Below, in pieces: positions 20,219 to 29,003 of a stretch of 64,000 nt of DNA. A program made the translations under genes and the position numbers. Origin of the DNA: Hyphomicrobium_A sp044507625 (GTDB lineage: Bacteria > Pseudomonadota > Alphaproteobacteria > Rhizobiales > Hyphomicrobiaceae); the NCBI GenBank assembly GCA_044507625.1, contig JBIQJE010000011.1, positions 53,115 to 117,114 on the forward strand, written 5' to 3'. Under the pieces are notes generated by a model. The model ran no database searches and was not told the DNA's origin. It saw only the letters and a list, made by a program, of their open reading frames with translations. Positions within the stretch are counted from its first letter, which is position 1; the number at the start of each line of letters is the position of its first letter.

Positions 20219-21529
20219 CTAACGCTTGAGCTTGAATTTCTCGAGCAGCGGCGCGAGCCCTGAAACCTTCTTTGCGGTCTGCATGTCGCGCCGATTGCTG
20301 ATCGCCATCGCGATATCGCGGAAGGCAGCCGTTGCACGCGCCTTGGCGTTTAGCTCCTCGATCATCTGGCCATTGTTCGCCGCCTGGCCGAAGGTCTCGC
20401 TATCGAAGTCGATCACGCTGACGGCCTTGAGGCCAATCGCCTGCTCGAACTCCTTCACGCTGATCTCCGGGCGCTTGGGCATGTTGACCATGTTCATGAC
20501 GAGGCGCGGCTTGGAATCGTTGCGTCGCGTCGTCGCCAGCAGGTCGACGATATTCTTGGCGTTGCGCAGGTTGGCGAGATCGGGCGCGGCGGTGATGACG
20601 ACCTCGTCGGCCTGCAGCAGCACGCTCTTCACCCAGTTGGTCCAGGCATGGGGAAGGTCGACGCAGACGTAGGGCACGTTCTGGCGGACGACGTCGATCA
20701 CCTGATCGCAGCCGTCGGCGGAAATCTCGTAGTCGCGGTCGAGCATCACGGGGGCGGCGAAGATCGACAGGTGCTCGGAACACTTGGTCAGCAGCCGGTC
20801 GAGCAGCACCTCATCGAGGCGCTCTGGGCTCGCCAGCGCATCGGCGATGCCCTGCATCGGGTCCTGGTTGAAATCGAGACCGGTGGTGCCGAAGGCGAGG
20901 TCGAGGTCGGCAATGACGACATCCGACTTGACGGTCTCCGACAGCGCGAATGCCATGTTGTGGCAGACCGTCGAGGAGCCGACGCCGCCCTTGGCCCCGA
21001 TGAAGGCATAGACATGTCCGACGGGTTCGGCCTGCGGGTTGTTGTAGAGGTTGGAGACCGCCTCCATGAGCTCCAGCGGAGCTATCGGCTCAACGAGGTA
21101 TTCGCTCACGCCCCGCTTCAACAGCTCGCGGTACAGCATCACGTCGTTGACGTGCCCGATGACGACGACCTTCGTGCCGGGATCGCAGTTCTCCGCCAGG
21201 CGGTCGAGCTCGGCGAGGATGTGATCGCGCGGAAGGCTGCTCTCGATGATGATGAGGTTCGGCGTGGGGTTCTGCTGGTAGTGCGCGACGGCGGCCTCGA
21301 CGCCGCCCATGTGCACACTGACGTGCGCCTTGGCGAGGCGGCGATCCTCCGAGGCGATCTGAATGATCTCCGCCGTGGCGCCGTTCTCGCAAAACGCCTG
21401 AATCGAGATGCGCGGGATGGGCCGCGCACGCTCGGCGGCCGGCGCGAGGAAAGCATCTTCCAACTCGGCCAGGGGCTCGCCGATGCCCAGCGGCTCGTCG
21501 GCGGGAATGGACTTGGCTTGATTGGACAT
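20219..21529 (-). CDS. cpaE: Tad pilus localisation protein CpaE (TadZ)
   Basis: 436-residue protein with an N-terminal receiver-like domain (about 45-165, IIIESSLPRDHILAELDRL) and a ParA/MinD-type ATPase domain. The deviant Walker A is IGAKGGVGSSTVCHNMA and the later motif is VIADLDLAFGTTGLDF. It positions the pilus apparatus, at the cell pole in relatives. The usual GK(T/S) Lys-Thr at the end of the P-loop reads SST here, a known CpaE variation. Confidence 0.93.
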   Translation of the reverse strand: MSNQAKSIPADEPLGIGEPLAELEDAFLAPAAERARPIPRISIQAFCENGATAEIIQIASEDRRLAKAHVSVHMGGVEAAVAHYQQNPTPNLIIIESSLPRDHILAELDRLAENCDPGTKVVVIGHVNDVMLYRELLKRGVSEYLVEPIAPLELMEAVSNLYNNPQAEPVGHVYAFIGAKGGVGSSTVCHNMAFALSETVKSDVVIADLDLAFGTTGLDFNQDPMQGIADALASPERLDEVLLDRLLTKCSEHLSIFAAPVMLDRDYEISADGCDQVIDVVRQNVPYVCVDLPHAWTNWVKSVLLQADEVVITAAPDLANLRNAKNIVDLLATTRRNDSKPRLVMNMVNMPKRPEISVKEFEQAIGLKAVSVIDFDSETFGQAANNGQMIEELNAKARATAAFRDIAMAISNRRDMQTAKKVSGLAPLLEKFKLKR

Positions 21530-21562
21530 ATCTTCTGCGACCCTTACTAGACCCGTGACCGT

Positions 21563-22303
21563 TTACCTGCTGGTGTCCTTGTTCACGCGCTCGTCGGTGC
21601 TCTTGCGCGCGCCCGTCGGCTGGCCGGTGACGTACTTGCCCCAGACCTGGTCGCGCCGCTCGCCGGAGCGCGGCGTCTCGCTGCGCGGACCGAGCAGATC
21701 GGCCGGATTGGCGACCATCACGGCAAGGTTGCGCTGCTGGGCGCAGCCGAGATTGGGATAGGGCAGGTTCGTCGGCTCATAGGCGAGATTTGTCGACCAG
21801 TCTCCGCACTGCGGCGGCTCGGCGATGTAACGCATATAGGAGACGCGGATCGGCGGATCGCCGGCGCCCTCTGCGTTGTAGGCTTCAACCGAAATCGAAG
21901 CCTGATCGAAACCGTGATCGTTCAGCAGCGTGCGCACCTCGCCAACGGCGTGCATGGCGCCGACCTCGTTCGCTGCTCCGCTCGGAACGGACACGATAAG
22001 ACGGCTGTTGCCGGCATCGGTCGCTCGATAATGGTTGATGAAGTTCACGAGCTGGGCACGCTGCGAAGACGTCAATCCGCTGGCGCCATTGCGCACGCGG
22101 ATGAGATGGGTCGTCGGTTCCTGGGAAACAAGGATCGGGTGGCGCTGCGAGGAATCGACGAGCGTCCAGCCGGCGACGCGTGTCGGATCCTCGGTCGTCT
22201 TGCAGCCGGCCAGAGCAAAGACCATCGCTGAAGCCACCATCACTTTCGCGGCGAGGGCGCGGCGCGGCCGATGGTCAGAGCGCATCGTTGCGAAGCCAAT
22301 CAT
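21563..22303 (-). CDS. cpaD: Tad pilus assembly lipoprotein CpaD
   Basis: 246-residue predicted outer-membrane-associated lipoprotein with lipobox LAGC and the CpaD-family features RVRNGASGLTSSQRAQLVNF and CAQQRNLAVMVANPADLLGPR. I chose the ATG at 22303 because GGAG lies about 8 nt upstream; the frame starts at 22321. It probably helps assemble the CpaC secretin. The gap to cpaC is 21 nt. Confidence 0.9.
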   Translation of the reverse strand: MIGFATMRSDHRPRRALAAKVMVASAMVFALAGCKTTEDPTRVAGWTLVDSSQRHPILVSQEPTTHLIRVRNGASGLTSSQRAQLVNFINHYRATDAGNSRLIVSVPSGAANEVGAMHAVGEVRTLLNDHGFDQASISVEAYNAEGAGDPPIRVSYMRYIAEPPQCGDWSTNLAYEPTNLPYPNLGCAQQRNLAVMVANPADLLGPRSETPRSGERRDQVWGKYVTGQPTGARKSTDERVNKDTSR

Positions 22304-22324
22304 GATACGTCTCCAACCCATCCG

Positions 22325-24004
22325 CTATTCGACGATGAAACCGTAGTCGCCCTTGAGGTCGCCGACCGGAGCCGGCCGGCCGCCGCCGTAGACGCGGTTG
22401 ATGTGGCCAAGGAAGTTCGCCTTGCGATCGGTCGGATCGGCCAATCCATCGAGCGGACGGGCAAGCTCCTGGCGGGCCACCGGACGCACCATGTAGGGCG
22501 TGACGATCACAACGAGCTCGGTCTCGTGCTTCTGGTAGTCATTGCTCCGGAAGAGCGTACCGAGGATCGGCAGATCCTTGAGGCCCGGGAAGCCATCGAT
22601 GTTGCGCCGGGAGTCCTCCGAAAGCAGGCCCGCGATGGCGATCGAGCCGCCGGAGGGCAGCTCGACCGTCGAGTTCGCCTGACGCTTCTTCAAGGCCGGG
22701 ATCTGGATGCCCGACAGAACGACGGCGCCCTCGAGCGTGAGCTCGCTCACCTCGCTCTCGATCTTGAGGCTGATGCGGCCCTCGGAGAGAACAACGGGGG
22801 TGAACGCCAGGCCGATACCGAACTCCTTGTAGGTGACGCTCACCTGGCCAAGGCTGTCGACGACCGGGACGGGATATTCGCCACCGGCGAGAAACTTTGC
22901 CGGCTCGCCGGAAACGGCGGTGAGGTTCGGTTCGGCGAGCGTGCGGATCAACCCGTCCCGCTCGAGCGCGCGCAGGGCGCCGGTGACGGCCTGATTGCCG
23001 GAATACCAGCCGGTCGTGACGCCGGAGTTGCCGAAGGGATTGCCCGGTCCAATCGGTCCCTGATTGAACAGCTGCAGCATGCCGGCGGCCGCTCCGGTGG
23101 TGGCAATGCCCGGCGTCGGCATGGTGCCGAGTGCGGCAGCGGTCAACGGCAGGCCGTTCGACGAGAGGACGGACGTGCTGAAGTTGCCGGAGTTCACCAG
23201 CGCGCCGATGTTGATGCCGAATTGCTTCAGCGTCGTGCGCTGCACCTCGGCGACACTGACGCGCAGCATCACCTGCTCCTCGCCTTCGACGGTCAGGAGA
23301 TTGATGACGGGCTTCGGACCGTAGATGTCGGCGGCATCGGAGGATGTGCCGCCGCCCGCATCGGACGCAGCCTGATAGCCGAGGCCGATGTTGGTCGTGC
23401 TGGAGGTGCTGGAGTTGCTGGAAGACTGCTGGCCGGTGTTGCTGATGCTGCCGACGTTGGCATTGGCCGCAGCGAACTGGCCCGCAATCTGCGCGGCGCG
23501 GTTGGAATCGATGGGCGTGCGCACGCTTCCGGTCAGCACGATCGCCCGGCCGGCAATCTCGCTGCGGATGTTGGAGCCTGGAATGAGGCGCGTAAGAAGC
23601 TGATCGAGCGCCGACAGATCGGCGCCGATCGCGACCTCGAGCGAAAGGATCTGCTGGCCGTATTCGTCGAAGAAGAAGGCATTCGTCTGCCCTGTTCCCT
23701 TGGCGATCAGGAACACGCGGTCGGAGGATTGCACGACGGCATCGAGCACGGCGGGGTCTGAAACCAGCACGTCCTTCAGAGGAACAGGAAACTGCACGAT
23801 GAGGGAGCGACCAACACCCAGATCGATTCGCTTGGACAGCGGGAACGCCGCATTGCCAGGAATGCGAAGGATCGAGTCGTTGTTGCCTGCCTGCCCCTGG
23901 TAATTATTGCCGCGCATGTCAGCAGCTTGCACGCCGGCGACGCACGTCGCGACGAGCAATACGGCAGCCACGGTGGCGCGCGCCCACATTTGGGTCGTTC
24001 GCAT
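22325..24004 (-). CDS. cpaC: Tad pilus outer-membrane secretin CpaC (RcpA)
   Basis: 559-residue type II/III secretin forming the outer-membrane pore for the pilus. Signal peptide about 1-27. The N-terminal pilus-formation domain (about 45-115) includes LGVGRSLIVQFPVPLKDVLV, then a BON-like region (about 120-190). A Ser/Asn/Thr low-complexity stretch follows near residue 200. The secretin core is FLAGGEYPVPVV...TYKEFGIGLAFTPVVLSEGR. It sits between cpaB and cpaD. Confidence 0.95.
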   Translation of the reverse strand: MRTTQMWARATVAAVLLVATCVAGVQAADMRGNNYQGQAGNNDSILRIPGNAAFPLSKRIDLGVGRSLIVQFPVPLKDVLVSDPAVLDAVVQSSDRVFLIAKGTGQTNAFFFDEYGQQILSLEVAIGADLSALDQLLTRLIPGSNIRSEIAGRAIVLTGSVRTPIDSNRAAQIAGQFAAANANVGSISNTGQQSSSNSSTSSTTNIGLGYQAASDAGGGTSSDAADIYGPKPVINLLTVEGEEQVMLRVSVAEVQRTTLKQFGINIGALVNSGNFSTSVLSSNGLPLTAAALGTMPTPGIATTGAAAGMLQLFNQGPIGPGNPFGNSGVTTGWYSGNQAVTGALRALERDGLIRTLAEPNLTAVSGEPAKFLAGGEYPVPVVDSLGQVSVTYKEFGIGLAFTPVVLSEGRISLKIESEVSELTLEGAVVLSGIQIPALKKRQANSTVELPSGGSIAIAGLLSEDSRRNIDGFPGLKDLPILGTLFRSNDYQKHETELVVIVTPYMVRPVARQELARPLDGLADPTDRKANFLGHINRVYGGGRPAPVGDLKGDYGFIVE

Positions 24005-24045
24005 GATCGATAACCTTTTCGACAGCCGAAACTGAATGACGCAAC

Positions 24046-24837
24046 TCAGTTCACGCCGTACGCACGCGATGGCACGCCGTAGCGGAGTACACGCACGGTG
24101 GTGCCGCGTTGATCGTTCATGGCCGCGGTCGGCCCTTTGCCCTTGGGATCGCCATCGGCGACGCTACGCAGCGCCAGGCTGATCTCACCGGTGGAATTGG
24201 CGCGCGCCAGCAGCTCGGCCTGGCGCGGCGTCAGTTCCAAGGTGGCGGTGTTCGGGCTGCCCTCGGCGGCCTTGGCACCATCTTTACTTGCCAAGTCCTG
24301 ACCGACGGCGAGAACACGCACGTTGTAGAAGAGCGTGTCGGACACGTACTCGTCCTGACCACCATGGGTCCGCTCCCGACGCGTAAGAATGACGTCGACG
24401 CGATCGTTCGGAAGAATGAGACGCCCGGCGGACGTCTCCTCCTTGATCTTCGTCGAGATGGCCCGCATGCCGCTCGGCAGGATCGCGGCGAGGACGCCGC
24501 CCTCGCCTGCCTTGATCACCTTCTGGCGGGTGACCGGCTCACCTTCCAGCAGCGGCGCGCGCGCGATTGCATTTGCAACGAGATCGTCACCGTCGTTCTT
24601 AGTGATGAACGACGGGGTGACGGCATCGGCCGGCCAGGTCTGCCAGCGGAAGTCGGCCGGCTTCGTGATCTCGCCCACGGGGATGTTGCGGCGCGCGACC
24701 AGGACCTCGGTCGCGTTGATGGGCACCGCGATTTGCGTCGGTGCAGTCGGCGCGCTCACGATCGAGCGCATAAGAACGAACGCGAGGAGCCCGGCTCCAC
24801 CCGCAATCGTAACGCCGATCAATTGAGCGCGCTTCAC
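24046..24837 (-). CDS. cpaB: Tad pilus assembly protein CpaB (RcpC)
   Basis: 263-residue periplasmic protein with an N-terminal membrane anchor (about 5-27) and an SAF/RcpC domain. Landmarks are VARRNIPVGEITKPADFRW, MRAISTKIKEETSAGRLILP, NDRVDVILTRRE and the C-terminal VRVLRYGVPSRAYGVN. It is thought to steady the secretin and help pore gating. The gap to cpaC is 41 nt, and there are 114 nt to the cpaA gene upstream. Confidence 0.93.
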   Translation of the reverse strand: MKRAQLIGVTIAGGAGLLAFVLMRSIVSAPTAPTQIAVPINATEVLVARRNIPVGEITKPADFRWQTWPADAVTPSFITKNDGDDLVANAIARAPLLEGEPVTRQKVIKAGEGGVLAAILPSGMRAISTKIKEETSAGRLILPNDRVDVILTRRERTHGGQDEYVSDTLFYNVRVLAVGQDLASKDGAKAAEGSPNTATLELTPRQAELLARANSTGEISLALRSVADGDPKGKGPTAAMNDQRGTTVRVLRYGVPSRAYGVN

Positions 24838-24951
24838 AGCCTATGGGTCCTTTCAACCGGCCCCTGAATAAGTGACCTCCCGACAGTGCAGGACAAACGT
24901 CAACGCAAGGTTAACCGCCGTCGCAGATTGGGGCTTCCGCTCCGGCATCGC

Positions 24952-25452
24952 CTATCCAGCAAGGAGGGATGGCAGCGTGGTCATCGGGTAGACGACGAGG
25001 GCGCCGGCGGCGATCGCGACGCCGTAGGGCATGCCCTCGCGCGGTTTGTGAAGGCGCATTGCCCATTCGGGAAGCGGCAGAGCGCCTGCCGGTACGCGCC
25101 GATAAGCAAGGAGCAGCAGCGCCAGCGCGCCGCCGAAAATCGTCACGTAGACCAGGAACGGCACGAGTTGCTCATACCCGATCCAAAGCGCGGCGGCTGC
25201 GATGAGCTTCGCGTCTCCCCCGCCCACGAGGCGCAGCTGGAACAGGAGCATGTTGGCAAGAAGGACCGCCGCGCCGACGCCGAAGTGCATCAACATCTGT
25301 TGCGCCGGCATTCCGGCGATCAAGGCGACGACGGGAAAGGCCGCAATGAGCCCGAGCGATACGCGGTTGGCGATGCGCATCGTCAGCACGTCCATCGTCG
25401 CCGCATAGAGCATGGCGAACGGAAACACCAACAATAGAAGCTGCGCGATCAC
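24952..25452 (-). CDS. cpaA: prepilin peptidase CpaA (TadV)
   Basis: 166-residue inner-membrane aspartic protease (A24 family) that cleaves the Flp prepilin and TadE-type pseudopilins. It has six predicted membrane segments. The catalytic Asp residues are in the segment ATMDVLTMRIANR and in GGGDAKLIAAAALW. The start is a GTG at 25452 with GGGAGA about 10 nt upstream; an in-frame ATG at 25512 would add a non-hydrophobic tail that overlaps the terminator hairpin. It follows the pilin gene. Confidence 0.92.
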   Translation of the reverse strand: MIAQLLLLVFPFAMLYAATMDVLTMRIANRVSLGLIAAFPVVALIAGMPAQQMLMHFGVGAAVLLANMLLFQLRLVGGGDAKLIAAAALWIGYEQLVPFLVYVTIFGGALALLLLAYRRVPAGALPLPEWAMRLHKPREGMPYGVAIAAGALVVYPMTTLPSLLAG

Positions 25453-25498
25453 GCGAACTGGTCTCCCAAGCGCGCCAGGAGAGGGAAGAAAAGAGGGT

Positions 25499-25528
25499 GG
25501 GCTGCCCGGCAACTGTACCGGACAGCCC
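25499..25528 (-). terminator. hairpin between flp pilin and cpaA
   Basis: An 11-bp stem (GGGCTGTCCGG/CCGGGCAGCCC on the minus strand, one G-T pair) with an 8-nt loop begins 17 nt after the pilin stop. Downstream on the minus strand comes the T-rich tract CTCTTTTCTT. This looks like a partial terminator that lets the pilin be made in excess over the assembly genes. Confidence 0.7.
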
Positions 25529-25544
25529 CATTGTGAGGATCGCT

Positions 25545-25718
25545 TTAGTTCTTCTTCGTCAGGTCCGTCGCGATGCCCTGGAATAGGGTATCAAGGTTAG
25601 TGCCAATAGCTCTCGCGCCTCCAACAATCATGACGCCGATCAGGGCGGCGATGAGGCCGTATTCAATGGCCGTTGCGCCGGACTCGTCCTTGGCGAAACG
25701 GGAAAGGAAATTCGACAT
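25545..25718 (-). CDS. Flp family type IVb pilin
   Basis: 57-residue major pilin. The prepilin site is clear: the leader ends at Gly14 (KDESG), then ATAIEYGLIAALIGVMIV, with Glu at +5 and Tyr at +6 as in Flp pilins. The hydrophobic assembly helix is followed by a short polar tail ending DLTKKN. The start at 25718 has GGGAG 9 nt upstream; a longer frame back to 25808 lacks a credible leader. It heads the minus-strand cpa operon. Confidence 0.96.
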   Translation of the reverse strand: MSNFLSRFAKDESGATAIEYGLIAALIGVMIVGGARAIGTNLDTLFQGIATDLTKKN

Positions 25719-26210
25719 GACAGCATCTCCCAGTTTTTTGGTCGCGTAGTGCGAGACCCTTTCCCGGAGCCGAGGCGCCGGCGGGCTGGTGCTGATATGA
25801 ACCTCCACCTCTTAAACCTAAGTAAAACGCACTAATTTGCTCGTAAATACCTCCTAAAATTTTCTTACTTAGACTGATGGCATTTAATAGAAATCCTATT
25901 TTTCACCGCTCATTTCAGTAACATCAGGATTTTCTCGAAGCAACTTTCCGGCCCATTCGCAGCTAAAAGCGCATTCGCACCGGATTACGCGTGCTCGTGC
26001 ATATCGAATATGGTGCAGATATTGCTGCGCCATGTATTTATACTTGGGTTTTCTCTGTGGTTGCCCCGCTGCAGACTGGCCCCCGCTTCCGCGCACGGAC
26101 GCCGATGCGGCGGTGGCGGCGGATGAAGGCTAATCCGCGTACGGCAGTTTCCGCTTTTTTCACCATTTGCTGAGGTAATGCGGGTTAACTCGTGAGGGCG
26201 CGTCTCAGCA
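25719..26210. promoter_or_regulatory. AT-rich divergent promoter region of the Tad locus
   Basis: About 490 bp without a gene between the pilin (minus) and the secretin N-domain gene (plus). The segment 25800-25980 is much more AT-rich than the rest of the window (for example TAGAAATCCTATTTTT), as expected for strong regulated promoters. It includes a CtrA-like site at 25812. I cannot fix the exact -10/-35 elements. Confidence 0.6.
25812..25826 (-). promoter_or_regulatory. candidate CtrA site upstream of flp pilin
   Basis: TTAA-N7-TAAA (plus-strand reading) matches 7 of 8 fixed positions of TTAA-N7-TTAA. It lies about 95 nt upstream of the pilin start. In Caulobacter pilA is a CtrA target, so the location fits, but the evidence is motif-only. 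Confidence 0.35.
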
Positions 26211-26702
26211 ATGACCATTCACAACCGGCCATCGATGTATCTACGCAGCACCCCCGTGGCCATTGTCGCTGCGCTCGGCGCGGCCCTGCCGAGCATGGGG
26301 GCAGCGGCCGCCGATCTCATCGTCCGCTATGACCAGTCGCAGCTCCTGCGCCTGCCGCGGCCGGTCGCGGAGGTCATCATCGGAAACCCGTCGATCGCCG
26401 ACGTCACGGTACAAGGTGGAAATCTTCTCGTGGTGACGGGTAAGACGTTCGGCATCACCAACATCATCGCGCTCGACGCGGAGCGGAACGTGATTCAGGA
26501 TCAGCGGGTCGTCGTCGATCAGGACGACCGACGGACCGTCGTGGTCTATCGCGGACCGCAGCGGCACACTTACACGTGTGCGCCGACCTGCTCACCTGCG
26601 CTCGTCATCGGAGACGATCCGCAGTACTTCGACGCCGTCACCAAGGCCGCGCAAGCAAAAGTGAGCGCCTCCCAGGCGACGAACCAGCCTTCGCAGGAGT
26701 AG
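26211..26702 (+). CDS. stand-alone pilus formation N-domain protein
   Basis: 163-residue secreted protein that is essentially only the N-terminal domain found in CpaC-type secretins (type II/III secretion pilus N-domain). Signal peptide about 1-38 ending ...SMGAAAA. The domain reads DLIVRYDQSQLLRLPRPVAE, then VIIGNPSIADVTVQGGNLL and GKTFGITNIIALD. After it comes a short Cys pair (YTCAPTCS) and a polar tail. It lacks the secretin pore. It is divergent from the pilin and followed by the TadE genes, so it is probably part of the same machine. Confidence 0.85.
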   Translation: MTIHNRPSMYLRSTPVAIVAALGAALPSMGAAAADLIVRYDQSQLLRLPRPVAEVIIGNPSIADVTVQGGNLLVVTGKTFGITNIIALDAERNVIQDQRVVVDQDDRRTVVVYRGPQRHTYTCAPTCSPALVIGDDPQYFDAVTKAAQAKVSASQATNQPSQE

Positions 26703-26847
26703 CGGGCAAACTGTCCCATGCCGGGAGCGATCGCATCGGTGAGCGGGTTAAGGGGTCGGTTACCGATTTCCTTCAATTGTGAGCGAAGTAATACATAATT
26801 CAGGGACGCATCGATAACGTCTGCGCGGTTTTCGCGAGATCATTCCG

Positions 26848-27420
26848 ATGCGTAACATTCGACGTCTGCGATCCGCCCGCTGCGCTCGCCCGCTTTCCTT
26901 CCTGCGTAACGAGGACGGCTCCACGGCTATCGAGTTCGGCCTGATAGCCCTTCCGTTCATGCTGTTCGTGCTCGCGATCCTGGGCATGGGACTCTATTTC
27001 CTTGTCAGCGTCTCGCTGGAACATGGCGCGGAGGCCGCGTCGCGGAAGATCCGCACCGGCCAGGTCGAGAGCAACGCGGTGACCGTGGGGCAATTCCGCA
27101 ATCTCGTGTGTCAGAACGTCGGCCCGGCCATCGATTGCTCGAAGCTCAGCATCATCGTTCAATCGAAGAAGACCTGGAGCGAGCTGACGCCCGAGCCGTG
27201 CCTCGACAAGAACAACAACATGACCGGGTCGACGGGCAAGGCGAGCGAGGCGATCTCCAAATATTCCGGCGCTGCTTCGGAAGTCGTCCTCGTCACGCTG
27301 TGCTACCGCTGGGATCTCGCCAACAATTTCAAGTTCCTGAAGCTCGGCAGCGGCGCGAACGGGTCAGGACCGGCGATCATCCAGGCGGCAACGGCTTTCA
27401 AGAGCGAGCCATACAATTGA
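26848..27420 (+). CDS. TadE-like pseudopilin
   Basis: 190-residue TadE/TadG-type minor pseudopilin. The N-terminal positively charged leader ends with EDGSTAIEFGLIALPFMLFV, where Gly-Ser is the likely CpaA cleavage site and Glu at +5 is conserved. A long hydrophobic helix and a periplasmic domain with several Cys (residues about 88-160) follow. Its stop overlaps the next start. Minor pseudopilins are thought to start or cap the pilus. Confidence 0.88.
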   Translation: MRNIRRLRSARCARPLSFLRNEDGSTAIEFGLIALPFMLFVLAILGMGLYFLVSVSLEHGAEAASRKIRTGQVESNAVTVGQFRNLVCQNVGPAIDCSKLSIIVQSKKTWSELTPEPCLDKNNNMTGSTGKASEAISKYSGAASEVVLVTLCYRWDLANNFKFLKLGSGANGSGPAIIQAATAFKSEPYN

Positions 27421-28061
27421 TGCAGCGCCATTCAACAGATTCGCGCTCGAGCGACCGCCTGCTTCGGCAGGCGGCGCACCTCATCTCGCGACTATGGCGG
27501 GACGCGAGCGGCAACTCGGCCATCGAGTTCGGGCTGCTTGCGCCCATATTGATGCTGATGCTGCTGGGGACGATCGAGGCGGGGCGCGCGATCAACATCA
27601 ACCGCCAGTTCACCACCGCCGTGCAGACGGCGGGCGATCTCGTGGCTCGTGAAGAGTTCCTCGGCACCTCAAAGGGGGGCGCGAAGATCAACCTCGACGC
27701 AATGATGCAGTCTATCCGACATCTGATGCAGCCGTACAGCAGCGATGAGCTGGCGATCGGCATTTTCTCCGTGCAAGCCTCGCCAAAGGACGCGGCCGAC
27801 ACGAAGGTCACCTGGAATTATTCCTACAAAGACAAAAAGTCGGTTCCGGGAGAATGCTCGAATTATTCGCTTCCCAGTCATCTGGTGGAGAAGGGCGGAA
27901 GCGTGATCGTGGTCGATGCGGAGTATAAGTTCGACTCTATTTTCGGCCGCTATGTGCCCGGATTCGGCGCGCTAACCCGGTTCACCGACAAATCGTATCA
28001 CAGCCCGCGCAACAGCACCGTTGAATACGTGAAGGGTGATAACGGTCTCAACCGCTGCTGA
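27420..28061 (+). CDS. TadE/TadG family pseudopilin
   Basis: 213-residue second TadE-like protein. A polar N-terminal leader of about 35 residues precedes DASGNSAIEFGLLAPILMLM, where Gly-Asn or nearby is the processing site and Glu is conserved. A periplasmic domain with SYKDKKSVPGECSNYSLP follows. The ATG at 27420 overlaps the TGA of the previous gene (TGATG). The frame is open upstream to 27108 but that stretch lies inside the previous gene. No von Willebrand domain is present, so it is not a full TadG. Confidence 0.88.
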   Translation: MQRHSTDSRSSDRLLRQAAHLISRLWRDASGNSAIEFGLLAPILMLMLLGTIEAGRAININRQFTTAVQTAGDLVAREEFLGTSKGGAKINLDAMMQSIRHLMQPYSSDELAIGIFSVQASPKDAADTKVTWNYSYKDKKSVPGECSNYSLPSHLVEKGGSVIVVDAEYKFDSIFGRYVPGFGALTRFTDKSYHSPRNSTVEYVKGDNGLNRC

Positions 28062-28246
28062 GTTCCGCATCTGCTTAAAAAACGTGCGATTGCGCGCGAT
28101 CGTGTGTGCGGCAGCGTACAACCGTACTCACGTATGAGGAATAAAAACTCCTATAGCAGCTAATTCGCCTTTGCCCCGGGCGGTAGCAGGCCTATCTTGT
28201 CCTCCATCGTCAGTCGTCAAATTAGTAGACGTTCGGAAACTGACAC

Positions 28247-28873
28247 ATGGGCAGACGCTCAATACATACCCCCGATCAGCTACGCGAGCTCATCATCGAA
28301 GCCACCACATCCATTGTGGAGCAGGCAGGTCTCGAGGGGCTATCCGCCCGCGAGATCGCCAAGCGCATCGGATATTCACCGGGCACGCTCTATAATGTTT
28401 TTGAGAACCTCGACGATCTGCTTCTCATCATAGAAGCGCGCCTGCTCGATGAACTCGGCGGACGCCTGGCAAACGCCGGTGATACAGGGCCGCCGAATGA
28501 ACGGCTGCGGCGGCTCGTTGGCACCTACTTCAGCTTCACGCAAGAACGGCCGAAACTTTGGAACCTGCTCAACGAACACCGCATGCCGAACGGGCGTGAG
28601 GTGCCGGACTGGTACCAGGCGAAGATCGAGCGCTTGCTGACGCCGTTCGAAGAGGTGCTGACGCCGATGTTCGATGAGGGAGATGCGGTGAGCCAGAAGC
28701 GCCACGCGCGTGCCCTTTGGGCGAGCGTTCACGGCATGACCTCGATGTCGACGGCGGATAAGCTGGCGGCCATCACGGGCCACGCCGGGCCGTCGCTGAT
28801 CGATGATCTCCTATCGATCTATCTGGCGGGGCTGGAGCACCCCGCCGAGCATGGGATCGCCGCGAGAGATTAG
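28247..28873 (+). CDS. TetR family transcriptional regulator
   Basis: 208-residue TetR-type repressor. The N-terminal helix-turn-helix is at about residues 33-52 (LSAREIAKRIGYSPGTLYNV). The C-terminal ligand domain contains LWASVHGMTSMSTADKL, which resembles the WHG-type subfamily. It lies alone after the TadE genes; the target operon is not obvious, and self-regulation through the 185-bp upstream region is possible. Ligand unknown. Confidence 0.88.
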   Translation: MGRRSIHTPDQLRELIIEATTSIVEQAGLEGLSAREIAKRIGYSPGTLYNVFENLDDLLLIIEARLLDELGGRLANAGDTGPPNERLRRLVGTYFSFTQERPKLWNLLNEHRMPNGREVPDWYQAKIERLLTPFEEVLTPMFDEGDAVSQKRHARALWASVHGMTSMSTADKLAAITGHAGPSLIDDLLSIYLAGLEHPAEHGIAARD

Positions 28874-29003
28874 TCTCCGGCACTCGTCGGGTGGCTCCAC
28901 GCGCGCGCTCTGCCTCTTCTTGCGCGGAGCTACTGAAGCTTATTCAAACGCAAACCCGCGTGCAGTCGCGCCATCGCAGCCGTGTGCCCATGTCTCGATG
29001 GTG

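Noticed and set aside
22271..23761. 496-codon open frame on the plus strand
   Set aside because: Antisense to the clear secretin gene cpaC, with a biased composition and no recognisable motif.
27108..27419. Upstream extension of the second TadE-like frame
   Set aside because: It lies in another frame of the first TadE gene; the ATG at 27420 overlaps the TGA and gives a proper leader.
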